Shown here: positions 26,100 to 33,338 of the stretch, piece after piece | Layout: each line of letters begins with the position of its first letter | Numbering within the stretch: position 1 is the first letter of the stretch | NCBI GenBank assembly: GCA_012719175.1 | Contig: JAAYAX010000003.1 | Coordinates: 1 to 47,676, forward strand | DNA: 47,676 nucleotides | DNA from: Methanomassiliicoccus sp. | GTDB lineage: Archaea > Thermoplasmatota > Thermoplasmata > Methanomassiliicoccales > Methanomassiliicoccaceae | Direction: 5' to 3' | Made by a program: the position numbers and the translations under genes | Notes under the pieces: generated by a model | Seen by the model: the letters and a program-made list of their open reading frames with translations, nothing else | What the model was told of the DNA's origin: nothing | Database searches by the model: none

Positions 26100-26470
26100 G
26101 TCTGCTGCTGAACAGCCTGCTTCAGAGCCTTAACGTTGTTCTGGATCTCTTCAATCCTTTTAATCTCTTCCTTCTCAAGGGTCTCGATTATCTTGTCGAA
26201 CGGCAAGGCCAGTTTGTACGAGTGGACCGGTCTCCCTTTCCCTTCCTTCTTTATGTCCCGTTTGATGACCCACTTGCGTCGCCTAAGCTCCTGCATGGCG
26301 ATGGAGACCTCTGGCTGCCTCAAAGCGGTAGATATCTCTATCTCCACCGAGGTGGTCTCCTCCTTTTTACGCAGGAATACCAGCGTCTTGGCGACGTTCT
26401 TTGGCATATCCGTACGCATGAGGAGCTTGACGAGGGTTTCATCCTTTTTTGTGAAGCCTCTCTCATTCAT
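26096..26470 (-). CDS. Winged-helix transcriptional regulator
   Basis: A 124-residue protein with a winged helix over about 12-90. TTSVEIEISTALRQPEVSIA forms the recognition region and RRRKWVIKRDIKKEGKGRPVHSY the wing. A C-terminal amphipathic helix (IETLEKEEIKRIEEIQNNVKAL) looks like a coiled-coil dimerisation segment. It belongs broadly to the ArsR/MarR/TrmB-like archaeal regulators. It is convergent with rpiA by a four-base overlap and divergent from the ribosomal operon across a 440-base gap. The target and signal are unknown. An AT-rich promoter lies just upstream. Confidence 0.75.
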   Translation of the reverse strand: MNERGFTKKDETLVKLLMRTDMPKNVAKTLVFLRKKEETTSVEIEISTALRQPEVSIAMQELRRRKWVIKRDIKKEGKGRPVHSYKLALPFDKIIETLEKEEIKRIEEIQNNVKALKQAVQQQT

Positions 26471-26909
26471 AATTTATCTTAAGCAATTATTAATCAATGC
26501 ATATATATCATTTTCTATTTCTTTTTTTGAAAATCAACCCTTCTTTAAATCCAGAATATTACATTTCAAACAATTCATCGCATTATTATCAAATATTAAA
26601 GACAATAAATGATGACAATCCATCATAATAATCGGAAAAAAATGTACATTTCGTTAATCATGCCCTGTTCAAGACATCTTATGGGCAAGGGTCCTTTTTA
26701 ACCCGATATCGGAAAAGATGGAGGTTGTCGGGCCTTCCATTGAAGGCTGCATCGTGCGTGTGAACGGCCGCTAAATGACGGGCCTTAACGGCCATCCTCG
26801 ATAGCCTAAAAATAGCGCATCCAGATGGTCAATTCATACCCACCTCTGGATTGCTAATGTTTTAAATAGATAATGCGTATTAGGAGTCCTCACTTCGTAT
26901 GGTGTTAAT
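26471..26909. other. Intergenic region upstream of the ribosomal operon
   Basis: The left third is very AT-rich and holds the leftward regulator's promoter. A TTTTTAA near 26694 is followed by a GC-rich, fold-prone segment (about 26720-26815). It contains the perfect hairpin GCCTTC-CATT-GAAGGC and two AACGGCC copies, and could be a small RNA. A TATA box for eL42 lies near the right edge. No protein gene is seen. Confidence 0.45.
26861..26868 (+). promoter_or_regulatory. TATA box of the ribosomal/aIF2alpha operon
   Basis: TTTAAATA lies about 40 bases before the eL42 start, which would give a leader of about 15-20 bases. It is the only good TATA match at this distance and would serve the whole run of five tightly packed genes. 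Confidence 0.6.
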
Positions 26910-27188
26910 ATGAAGATGCCTCACACTGTCAAAACCTATTGCCCTTGGTGTAAAACTCACACAGCTCATGAAGTAGAGAGAGTAAAGAAGAAGAAAGCCA
27001 GCGAGCTAAAGTGGGGGCAGCGTAGATTCAGGAGAGCGACCTCCGGATACGGTGGTTTTCCCAGGCCAAAACCTGAAGGAAGGGAGAAGCCGACGAAGAG
27101 GGTCTCCCTCCGCTACAGGTGCAAGACCTGCAAGAAGGCGTTGCAGAGGCCGTGCTTCAGGGCCAAAAAGTTCGAGCTGGAGGAGTGA
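26910..27188 (+). CDS. rpl44e: Large-subunit ribosomal protein eL42 (L44e)
   Basis: A 92-residue ribosomal protein shared by archaea and eukaryotes, located near the tRNA exit site of the large subunit. It has two zinc-binding Cys-x2-Cys pairs, CPWC near residue 11 and CKTC near 72, and very basic stretches between them. The start [12 protein letters not shown] matches the family, and an out-of-frame ATG 11 bases upstream was ignored. Five bases separate its stop from the eS27 ATG. It heads the conserved order eL42-eS27-aIF2alpha-Nop10-PAC2. Confidence 0.97.
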   Translation: MKMPHTVKTYCPWCKTHTAHEVERVKKKKASELKWGQRRFRRATSGYGGFPRPKPEGREKPTKRVSLRYRCKTCKKALQRPCFRAKKFELEE

Positions 27189-27193
27189 TTTTC

Positions 27194-27373
27194 ATGGCAG
27201 AGGTTCAGACTGGTAAGTTCATTAAGGTAAGGTGCCCCGACTGCAGCAACGAGCAGATCACCTTCAAGAACCCCGCCACCAACGTGACCTGTAATGTCTG
27301 CGGTTCCACCTTGGTAAAGGCCAAGGGCGGTGCAGGAGAGTTGCGAGGAACGCTGGTTGAGGTGGTCGATTAA
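27194..27373 (+). CDS. rps27e: Small-subunit ribosomal protein eS27
   Basis: A 59-residue zinc-ribbon ribosomal protein. The ribbon is formed by CPDC (about 14-17) and CNVC (about 33-36), surrounded by the family pattern FIKVRCPDCSNEQITF and GSTLVKAKGGAGELRG. Size is normal for the archaeal protein. The ATG just after eL42 was chosen because it starts the conserved protein. An open frame extending further upstream overlaps eL42 and is not used. The gene is two bases from aIF2alpha. Confidence 0.97.
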   Translation: MAEVQTGKFIKVRCPDCSNEQITFKNPATNVTCNVCGSTLVKAKGGAGELRGTLVEVVD

Positions 27374-27375
27374 GA

Positions 27376-28158
27376 ATGGTACGCTCTAGCGACTTCCCTG
27401 AAGAGAGCGAGCTGGTCGTTTGTACGGTCCAGAGCGTCAAGAACTTCGGTGCCTTCGTCTCCCTCGATGAGTACGGGAACAAGGAGGGCTTCATCCATAT
27501 CAGGGACGTCGCAACCGGATGGGTCAAGTACATCCGCGATTACGTCCGCGAAGGACAGAAGATAGTGTGCAAGGTCCTGGGCGTGGACTCGTCCAAGGGA
27601 CATATCGACCTCTCCCTCAAGTCCGTGAACGAGCACCAGAAGAGGGAGAAGATCCAGCAATGGAAGAACGAGAACAAGGCCGACAAGCTCATCGAGATCG
27701 TGGCCGAGCGTCTCAACATCAAGAAAGAGGAGTCGTACGAGCAATTCGGCTATGATCTGATAGACAGCTTCGGAACCTTGTTCGGCGCTTTCGAAACGGT
27801 GGCAGCACACCCTGAATCCTTGGACGAGGAGGAACTTTCGGGGCCTTGGACAAAAACGTTCATCGATGTGGCCAAGGAGAATGTTACCCCCTCTTATGTT
27901 CAGATCGACGGGTACATGGATATGACCTGTCCCCTACCAGATGGGGTCGATCGCATCAAGGACGCGCTGATCGCCGGCATAGTAAACTCAAAGGAGCAGG
28001 TCAAGATCCAATACATCGGTGCACCCAAGTACCGCGTTGTTGTGGCCGCTGCCGATTACAAGACCGCCGAAGAGGAGATGAAGCAGGTCAGCAACACCAT
28101 CATCGGCTCCATGCAATCCTGCGGTGGGAAGGCGACCTTCCACCGCGAGGGAAAGTGA
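27376..28158 (+). CDS. Translation initiation factor aIF2 subunit alpha
   Basis: A 260-residue subunit of the heterotrimer that carries initiator tRNA to the small ribosomal subunit. The N-terminal S1 domain (about 8-84) reads ELVVCTVQSVKNFGAFVSLD through KGHIDLSLKSVN. A helical middle domain and a C-terminal alpha/beta domain (about 170-255) that contacts the gamma subunit follow. Length equals the family norm. Its position after eL42 and eS27 and before Nop10 is the classical euryarchaeal arrangement. The beta and gamma subunits are not in the window. Confidence 0.97.
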   Translation: MVRSSDFPEESELVVCTVQSVKNFGAFVSLDEYGNKEGFIHIRDVATGWVKYIRDYVREGQKIVCKVLGVDSSKGHIDLSLKSVNEHQKREKIQQWKNENKADKLIEIVAERLNIKKEESYEQFGYDLIDSFGTLFGAFETVAAHPESLDEEELSGPWTKTFIDVAKENVTPSYVQIDGYMDMTCPLPDGVDRIKDALIAGIVNSKEQVKIQYIGAPKYRVVVAAADYKTAEEEMKQVSNTIIGSMQSCGGKATFHREGK

Positions 28159-28231
28159 TATTACTCACTAACGGATGTATTATTATTCGAAAGCCGTGTC
28201 TGACACCGGTCATTTCTGGAAAGGTTGAATA

Positions 28232-28423
28232 ATGAGAACGTCGCTCAGAAAATGTCCTCGTTGCGTCGAATATACGTTATCGGATGAATGTCCCCGATGC
28301 GGCTCCAGGACAGACACCCCGATACCTCCCAGATATTCCCCTGAGGATAGATATGGAGAATATCGCCGAAGGTTGAGGAAGGAGAGTGGTCATCATGGAA
28401 AAGATCAAGTCAATATTCAGTGA
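28232..28423 (+). CDS. nop10: H/ACA ribonucleoprotein protein Nop10
   Basis: A 63-residue RNA-guided pseudouridylation component that supports Cbf5. The N-terminal zinc ribbon uses CPRC and CPRC around LRKCPRCVEYTLSDECPRCG. The C-terminal part PIPPRYSPEDRYGEYRRRLR is the Pro/Arg-rich helix that lies on Cbf5. 73 bases separate it from aIF2alpha. Its 3' end overlaps the PAC2 gene by 29 bases in another frame, so the C-terminus extends a few residues beyond the usual length. This overlap suggests coupled translation. Confidence 0.93.
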   Translation: MRTSLRKCPRCVEYTLSDECPRCGSRTDTPIPPRYSPEDRYGEYRRRLRKESGHHGKDQVNIQ

Positions 28424-29153
28424 ACAACCGCAGTTCGACGCTCCTATACTGGTGGAAGGCCTTCCGGGCGTTGGGAATGTCGGGAAGCTCGCAGCAGAGC
28501 ATCTGCTAGATCAGCTCAAAGCTACAAAGTTCGCGGACATCTATTCCTCTTATTTCCCTCCTCAGGTCGTGGTGGACGAGGAGGGGGTCGTAAAGTTGGT
28601 CAACAACGAGCTTTATTACTCTAAAGCGGACGGGAAGCACCCTGACCTCATCATCCTCGTTGGCGACTACCAAGGTCTGACACCGGAAGGGCAGTACGAC
28701 CTATCGGACCACATTATCCAGCTTTGCCAGGGATGGGGGGTCAAGACCATCTTCACCTTAGGAGGCTATGGCATCGGCAAGATGGTGGAGGAACCTCGGG
28801 TCCTGGGAGCGGCCACCAGCAAGGAGGTCGTGGAGGAGATGAAGGCCAAGGGGGTCATCTTCTCCAAGGGCGAACCGGGATCGGGCATCGTGGGCGCCAG
28901 CGGACTCCTGCTCGGTCTCAGTAAGGTCTATGGCTTCCCGGCCGTGTGCCTGATGGGGGAGACCTCCGGCTATTTCGTAGACCCCAAAGGGGCAGAGGCG
29001 GTCCTGAGGATCCTAGCATCGATCCTCAACGTGGAGATCGACTTCTCCGACCTGGAGTCCAAGGCCGAGCAGATCGACCTGATCACATCCAAGCTCAAGG
29101 AGATCGAGACCCCGGCTGAGCCGAAGAGAGAGGACCTTGGTTACATCGGTTGA
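28395..29153 (+). CDS. PAC2-family proteasome-assembly-chaperone-like protein
   Basis: A 252-residue protein of the PAC2 (COG2047-type) family common in archaea and related to eukaryotic proteasome assembly chaperones. Typical segments are ILVEGLPGVGNVGKLAAEHL, PDLIILVGDYQGLTPEGQYD, IFTLGGYGIGK and GIVGASGLLLG. Whether archaeal members assist the 20S proteasome is not firmly established. The ATG at 28395 was preferred over a GTG three codons earlier because of spacing from GGAGAG. The start lies inside nop10, and it ends the translation operon. A charged C-terminal helix follows the core. Confidence 0.88.
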   Translation: MEKIKSIFSEQPQFDAPILVEGLPGVGNVGKLAAEHLLDQLKATKFADIYSSYFPPQVVVDEEGVVKLVNNELYYSKADGKHPDLIILVGDYQGLTPEGQYDLSDHIIQLCQGWGVKTIFTLGGYGIGKMVEEPRVLGAATSKEVVEEMKAKGVIFSKGEPGSGIVGASGLLLGLSKVYGFPAVCLMGETSGYFVDPKGAEAVLRILASILNVEIDFSDLESKAEQIDLITSKLKEIETPAEPKREDLGYIG

Positions 29154-29320
29154 CCTTTTCCACCGTCCTTTCAATCTTCTTATTTTTCATAATTTATCTC
29201 ACGGCAGAGCAAGCGCTCCGTTCATCATGAAGAGTGAATTAATGGTTCATTTTATTAAAATAAAAAAAGGAGGTCGGAGGAAGACCGAGTTGTTAGTGCA
29301 TCCCATCCCATCTTTCAGCC

Positions 29321-29560
29321 CTACTTCCTCAAGTAATCTATTTCGAACTGTTCCATGGCGGCAAGGGTCTTTTCTGCCTCCTCCATCTTCTTGACCTTCT
29401 CCATAACTACGTCTACCCGCACGTAGATGAAATCCCTTATAGCCGCCCGGATCGCTTCAGAGCGTGAAGGGAAATCGTCCACCTTCACAAGGAAGTCCAG
29501 TGCTCTGACGTAGCGTTCAGGGAGGCGTATTGTGACCTTCTCCAGTTCTGGCTCTTCCAT
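29321..29560 (-). CDS. Ribbon-helix-helix (CopG/NikR-type) regulator
   Basis: A 79-residue DNA-binding protein. The ribbon strand is KVTIRLPERYVRALDFLV, and SRSEAIRAAIRDFI is the second helix of the RHH fold. A C-terminal amphipathic helix (VVMEKVKKMEEAEKTLAAME) may dimerise or oligomerise it. No metal-binding domain is attached. The ATG at 29558-29560 was chosen over a GTG six codons upstream because GGTGGG lies four bases before it. Its leader contains a perfect 7-base palindrome and a good TATA box (ATTATATAG, about 29628-29637), so autorepression is likely. The target genes are unknown. Confidence 0.85.
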   Translation of the reverse strand: MEEPELEKVTIRLPERYVRALDFLVKVDDFPSRSEAIRAAIRDFIYVRVDVVMEKVKKMEEAEKTLAAMEQFEIDYLRK

Positions 29561-29581
29561 GTTCCCACCATGCAACACAAG

Positions 29582-29600
29582 AGAGGTCGGTTAGACCTCT
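29582..29600. promoter_or_regulatory. Palindrome in the RHH gene leader, candidate operator
   Basis: AGAGGTC-GGTTA-GACCTCT has perfect 7-base arms. It lies between the TATA box and the start codon of the RHH regulator. RHH dimers recognise short palindromic half sites, so self-binding is plausible. On the plus strand it is followed by TTTT, and an RNA hairpin is the alternative. Confidence 0.5.
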
Positions 29601-29773
29601 TTTGTCGGACAAGAAAATACTATCAGACTATATAATAATTAGCGGTGTTCATATACAATCGTGATAATGAAAAAAACTCCTTTCGACGTCTTTATTATTT
29701 TGTCTGGCTAAGCATCTGGCTAGCTTCTGCAGGGTAAGTTCTAAATATAGAATCCGTAATAGGGATGGTGCCC

Positions 29774-29887
29774 CCCGACTTAGCTCAGTCTGGCTAGAGC
29801 GGCTGACTGTAGTGGGTTTCCGGCATGTCCGGTAAATCAGCCGCCGATATCAGCAGGCCCCCGGTTCAAATCCGGGAGTCGGGACCA
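29774..29887 (+). tRNA. tRNA-Tyr (anticodon GUA) with intron, CCA encoded
   Basis: Acceptor CCCGACT pairs with AGTCGGG, followed by discriminator A and CCA. C1-G72 is the archaeal tyrosine identity pair. The D arm is GCTC/GAGC. The anticodon stem GCTGA pairs with the second TCAGC copy (29850-29854), with loop C-T-G-T-A-G and A38. A 36-base intron at 29813-29848 sits between positions 37 and 38. The variable loop is AGGCC and the T arm CCCGG-TTCAAAT-CCGGG. Using the first TCAGC copy would leave an impossible 18-base variable region, so it was rejected. A TATA-like CTAAATATA lies upstream. Confidence 0.93.
29813..29848 (+). other. tRNA-Tyr intron (position 37/38)
   Basis: A 36-base canonical archaeal intron, to be removed by the tRNA splicing endonuclease at a bulge-helix-bulge. 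It contains TCCGG-CATG-TCCGG-like sequence and a copy of the anticodon-stem 3' strand (TCAGC, about 29837-29841) that could compete for pairing before splicing. Exact cut sites are inferred from the loop arrangement and could shift by a base. Confidence 0.75.
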
Positions 29888-29971
29888 TTCTAACCATCAA
29901 TTCCTCACCGACACTTGCACTTTTATCATCCATCGAAATGCAGCCACCTTACTGATCCTTTTCCTAGACGA

Positions 29972-31258
29972 TCAGCCCAACAGCGAGTTGGCCGCATCCT
30001 CGGCATCGACCAATACCTTCTCCTCGTCCATGGTGGTCAAGACGCCCTCCAACATGACCGCCCGGCCATCGCAAAGGACGGACTTAACGTTCCCTCCGCA
30101 GGCGGAGTACACTAGGTTCGATACAATCGTATCCGGCCTGGCGGGACGAAGGTTGGCGGCCTTGCCGTTCAATATCACCAGGTCGGCCTTCTTACCTACC
30201 TCTATGGACCCTATGAGTTGGTCCATCCTCACCGCCCGAGCCGCCTCTATGGTGGCCAGATCAAGCACCTTCTGGGCCGGGAGCACGGTAGGGTCCCAGC
30301 GATTAGCTTTCTGCAGGAGGGAGAGGGTCTTCATCTCACCGAAGAGGTCCAGGCTGTTGTTCGTTGTGGACCCATCGGTCCCGATGGAGACTGTCACTCC
30401 ATTCTGGAACATCTCCGGGAGGGGTGCCACTCCCCCTGTCGCCAGCTTCATATTGGAACAGGGGCAGGTGGATACTTTGGTGCCCGCCGCAGCCAGGGCC
30501 CGAACCTCGTTGATGGTGAGCCATGCGGCATGCGCGGCCACGCAGTGATCGTTGAGGAATCCTATGGATGAAAGATAGTCCCCAGGCCTCTTGCCTTCCT
30601 TGCGCTTGCAGTCGGACACCTCCTTGCGCGTTTCCGACAGGTGGAAGGTGAGGAGCAGATCGTTCTCCAATGCGTAGTCGCGAGCTCCGAGGAGAGTCTC
30701 GGTGGAGCACACATATACGCCTTGGATGCCCACCGCAGGGTAGATGCGTTCACTTCCTTTGAACTGCTGGTGGAAGCGCTTGCAGTTCTCCAGGGGATCT
30801 CCTCTCTGGGTGGTGTACTGCTGGTCCAAGACGGCCCAGCCCAGGATCCCACGTATGCCTGCCTGCTCTACCGCCCCAGCGATAATATCCTCGGAGTAGT
30901 ACAGGTCCAGGAAAGTTGTGGTGCCAGAGCGTATCATCTCCACGCAGCCCTGGGCAGCCCCTGCACGGATATCCCTGTCTGTTCTCTTGGCATCCACGGC
31001 GAACACCTTGTCCAGGAACTGGGGGAAGGGGAGGTCGTCAGCTATGGACTTCAGTATGGCCATGGAAACGTGGGTGTGAGTGTTTACCAACCCTGGGATG
31101 ATTATATCGCCGGTCGCATCGATCTCTACATCCGCTGAGCCGCGGACGGTTCCACCGACCTGTTCTATGGTTCCGTCCCTAATCATCATGTCCCCACGTA
31201 TGATGTGACGTTCTGCGTCCTGGGTGACGATATTTGCATCCCTGATGACGGTTAGCAT
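29972..31258 (-). CDS. dadD: Amidohydrolase, 5'-deoxyadenosine/SAH-type deaminase (DadD/MtaD-like)
   Basis: A 428-residue metal-dependent deaminase of the amidohydrolase superfamily. The first metal site is NTHTHVSM (His61, His63). Further ligands appear in FHLSET, CVAAHAAWL and SIGTDGSTTNN. GKKADLVIL and a small beta-sandwich formed from both ends complete the fold. In methanogens the related DadD deaminates 5'-deoxyadenosine, S-adenosylhomocysteine and methylthioadenosine, salvaging by-products of radical-SAM and methyltransferase reactions. The exact preference cannot be decided here. It is divergent from the MBL gene across about 100 bases. Confidence 0.85.
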   Translation of the reverse strand: MLTVIRDANIVTQDAERHIIRGDMMIRDGTIEQVGGTVRGSADVEIDATGDIIIPGLVNTHTHVSMAILKSIADDLPFPQFLDKVFAVDAKRTDRDIRAGAAQGCVEMIRSGTTTFLDLYYSEDIIAGAVEQAGIRGILGWAVLDQQYTTQRGDPLENCKRFHQQFKGSERIYPAVGIQGVYVCSTETLLGARDYALENDLLLTFHLSETRKEVSDCKRKEGKRPGDYLSSIGFLNDHCVAAHAAWLTINEVRALAAAGTKVSTCPCSNMKLATGGVAPLPEMFQNGVTVSIGTDGSTTNNSLDLFGEMKTLSLLQKANRWDPTVLPAQKVLDLATIEAARAVRMDQLIGSIEVGKKADLVILNGKAANLRPARPDTIVSNLVYSACGGNVKSVLCDGRAVMLEGVLTTMDEEKVLVDAEDAANSLLG

Positions 31259-31359
31259 CTGACCAACAGGCCATGATTATGGATATTAATTAACGTTATC
31301 CGTCTGGGAAGTTTGTTAAGAACGTATGGTGTTAGGGTCCTGTAATAGGTGGGGCAACA

Positions 31360-32199
31360 TTGACCAGCATAACATTCTTGGGGACGGGTGGTGGAAGGTT
31401 CGCCACCATATACCAGATCCGGGCCACGGGGGGCATATACTTGAACGATGGTCCCCGGATCCATCTGGACCCCGGCCCTTCCGCCCTGATGGGGATGCGG
31501 AAGCTTGCGTTGGATCCCGCAAAGACAGATGCGGTCCTCATTTCACATTGCCATCCCGACCATTACGCGGACGCAGAGATGCTCATCGAGGGGATGACCA
31601 AAGGGGGCTTCAAACGTTCTGGGACTCTTGTAGGCAGCATCAGTGCGATCAAGGGGGCCGATGGATTCAGCCAGGCCGTGTCTGAGTACCACCAGTCCAT
31701 AGTGGAAAGAGTGGAAACGGTGGAGGCCGGGTCCTCCTTCACCGTGAAAGGGATGAAGGTGGATGCCACGAGGACGTCCCACAACGATCCTGCTGGAGTG
31801 GGTTTCAAGTTCCATACCTCATCGGGGGTCATCTCGTACGTCGGGGACACCGAGTACGCGGACTACCTCCAGGCTGAGCATGCAGGGTGTAGGGTGCTGG
31901 TCCTGAACCTTACCCGGCCCCTCAACTCCAGGGTGCCTAAGCATCTATGCACCGAGGACGCCGCCCAGCTGGCCACGGAGATCTCGCCGGAGGTGGTCAT
32001 CCTGACCCACTTCGGGATGCGGTTGGTGCATGAGGGAGTAAAGAAGCAAGCGGAGCACATCGAGAAGGCCTCGGGGGCACGCACCATAGCTGCCGAGGAC
32101 CTCATGACCGTTCAGATCGGTAAGACTATTCGCTCTACCCGCTCGCGGGGGTGGGAGATCATCGGGGACGGCAAGGGGCCTGTGCACCTTGACGCATGA
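31360..32199 (+). CDS. Metallo-beta-lactamase-fold hydrolase
   Basis: A 279-residue MBL-fold protein resembling the RNase Z/small-hydrolase group. The metal motif is SHCHPDHYAD (His63, His65, Asp67, His68). Later ligands lie in ATRTSHNDP, YVGDTEYAD and ILTHFGMRL. The start GTGGGRFATIYQIRATGG matches archaeal members of unknown substrate. It starts with TTG, which is decided by GGTGGGG a few bases upstream and by the conserved N-terminus. A nuclease or phosphodiesterase role is possible. The long exosite of RNase Z is not evident. Confidence 0.8.
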   Translation: MTSITFLGTGGGRFATIYQIRATGGIYLNDGPRIHLDPGPSALMGMRKLALDPAKTDAVLISHCHPDHYADAEMLIEGMTKGGFKRSGTLVGSISAIKGADGFSQAVSEYHQSIVERVETVEAGSSFTVKGMKVDATRTSHNDPAGVGFKFHTSSGVISYVGDTEYADYLQAEHAGCRVLVLNLTRPLNSRVPKHLCTEDAAQLATEISPEVVILTHFGMRLVHEGVKKQAEHIEKASGARTIAAEDLMTVQIGKTIRSTRSRGWEIIGDGKGPVHLDA

Positions 32200-32223
32200 C
32201 TTTTTTTCATCTGGATGTCCATT

Positions 32224-32241
32224 ATTTTCTCTGTGGAAAAT
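32224..32241. promoter_or_regulatory. Inverted repeat upstream of the CobW-RamA operon
   Basis: ATTTTC-TCTGTG-GAAAAT has perfect 6-base arms. It lies about 30 bases upstream of the likely TATA (TACTTATA, about 32276-32283) of the metallochaperone/activase operon and 25 bases after the MBL stop. It could be an activator site or part of the MBL terminator. Confidence 0.35.
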
Positions 32242-32295
32242 ACATTTGCTTGACAAAGAGGCAAAAATTAGTAATACTTATACCGCGTAAATTCT

Positions 32296-32895
32296 ATGAT
32301 GATAATCTGCCAAATAGTGGGCTTTTTAGGTAGTGGAAAGACCACACTACTAGTTCAATTAGGTTCAGAGCTGGGCAAGGAAGGTAAAAAGGTCGCCATC
32401 ATTGTAAACGAGATCGGGGAGATTGGGGTCGATGGAGCGGTCATCGATTCCTTCGGGTTCCAGAGCGTGGAGCTCACCGAGGGATGCATCTGCTGCACCT
32501 TGGCAGGAAGCCTTCAGAACACCTTGAAGATATTAAGCAAGGAGTATCAGCCCGACCTTATCATAATAGAGCCCACAGGAATAGCCCTACCCAACATCAT
32601 CAAGAAAATGGTTCGCATCGCTATGGTGGGAGAGGATGCGATGTACACCATCGGGATCGTGGACGCTTTCAGGGCAGAGAAGCTGTTCAAGCAGGCTGAG
32701 ACCTTCTGCAGGACCCAGATCGATGGGTCGGACATCGTGGCCATCAACAAGATCGACCTGGTCGACGATGGGCTCCGCGACAAGGTAAGTGAGATGGTGA
32801 GAGATATCACTCCCAAATCAAAGATCGTTTTCATCTCGGCAAAACAGGCCAAGGGGCTGGAGAGCCTGTTGGAGCTACTGAGGGAAGCACCATGA
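32296..32895 (+). CDS. Short CobW/HypB/UreG-type GTPase (metallochaperone-like)
   Basis: A 199-residue G3E-family P-loop GTPase. GFLGSGKT at 9-16 is the Walker A loop. NEIGEIGVDG and the metal-binding CICC at 64-67 (TEGCICCTLAGSL) are CobW/COG0523 hallmarks. IIIEPTG is the Walker B region and NKIDLV the guanine-specificity motif. The usual CobW C-terminal domain is missing. Such GTPases deliver metals (Zn, Co or Ni) to client enzymes. It has no Shine-Dalgarno and a TATA near 32280, so a leaderless start at the first or second Met is likely. Its stop overlaps the histidine-rich gene as ATGA, and the activase follows. Confidence 0.85.
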   Translation: MMIICQIVGFLGSGKTTLLVQLGSELGKEGKKVAIIVNEIGEIGVDGAVIDSFGFQSVELTEGCICCTLAGSLQNTLKILSKEYQPDLIIIEPTGIALPNIIKKMVRIAMVGEDAMYTIGIVDAFRAEKLFKQAETFCRTQIDGSDIVAINKIDLVDDGLRDKVSEMVRDITPKSKIVFISAKQAKGLESLLELLREAP

Positions 32896-33329
32896 GCGAA
32901 GATACCAAGAAGATGGCCGACACCGGGGCCCATGGTATGAAGCTGACCTTTCACGCTCATCCGCCCATCCCTTCCGACGAGTTCGTCTCCCTCATGGAGG
33001 GCCTGTTGGTCTCTGTCGGAGATAAGGTCAATGAGATGGGGAAGGTCCTGATAGGACATGCCAAGACGTTCATCACCACGCCCTTCGGTACCCTGAAGGT
33101 AAACCTCATCGATACTGACCTCGGAGCAGAGACGCTGAACAGACTGTCCTCGCCCGCAGTGGAAGAAGGTGAGATGAAGTTCATGTGTGTGCTCATGGGG
33201 CTGTCAGACCATGAGGTTGAGGAGATCATGGAAGAGAGCCTTGAGGGCTTGAACGACCGCATGGAGATCGAGGTAGAGGAGCACGAGCATCAGCACGAGC
33301 ATCAGCACGAGCACGAGCATCAGCAATGA
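32892..33329 (+). CDS. Unknown protein with histidine-rich C-terminal tail
   Basis: A 145-residue protein. The N-terminal 125 residues form a compact soluble domain of unknown family, with FHAHPP near residue 20 and a helical end (HEVEEIMEESLEGLNDRMEI). The last 18 residues are almost only Glu, His and Gln, with seven His, a form typical of metal-storage or metal-handover tails in HypB, UreE and CobW proteins. Here the tail sits on a separate protein whose start overlaps the GTPase stop by four bases, so the pair should be made together. GAGGTGAT after it serves the downstream activase. Binding of Zn, Co or Ni is inferred. Confidence 0.75.
   Translation: MSEDTKKMADTGAHGMKLTFHAHPPIPSDEFVSLMEGLLVSVGDKVNEMGKVLIGHAKTFITTPFGTLKVNLIDTDLGAETLNRLSSPAVEEGEMKFMCVLMGLSDHEVEEIMEESLEGLNDRMEIEVEEHEHQHEHQHEHEHQQ
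33282..33323 (+). repeat. 12-base tandem repeats encoding the His-rich tail
   Basis: CACGAGCATCAG occurs three times, with one extra CACGAG before the last copy, just before the stop codon. Each copy encodes His-Glu-His-Gln. Near-identity at the nucleotide level indicates recent expansion by slippage, so tail length may differ between strains. Confidence 0.8.
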
Positions 33330-33338
33330 GGTGATCAA

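Noticed and set aside
29837-29859. tRNA-Tyr read as a class II tRNA with a small intron and long variable arm
   Set aside because: Pairing with the first TCAGC leaves an 18-base variable region without a proper stem. The second copy gives a normal five-base loop and a canonical 37/38 intron.
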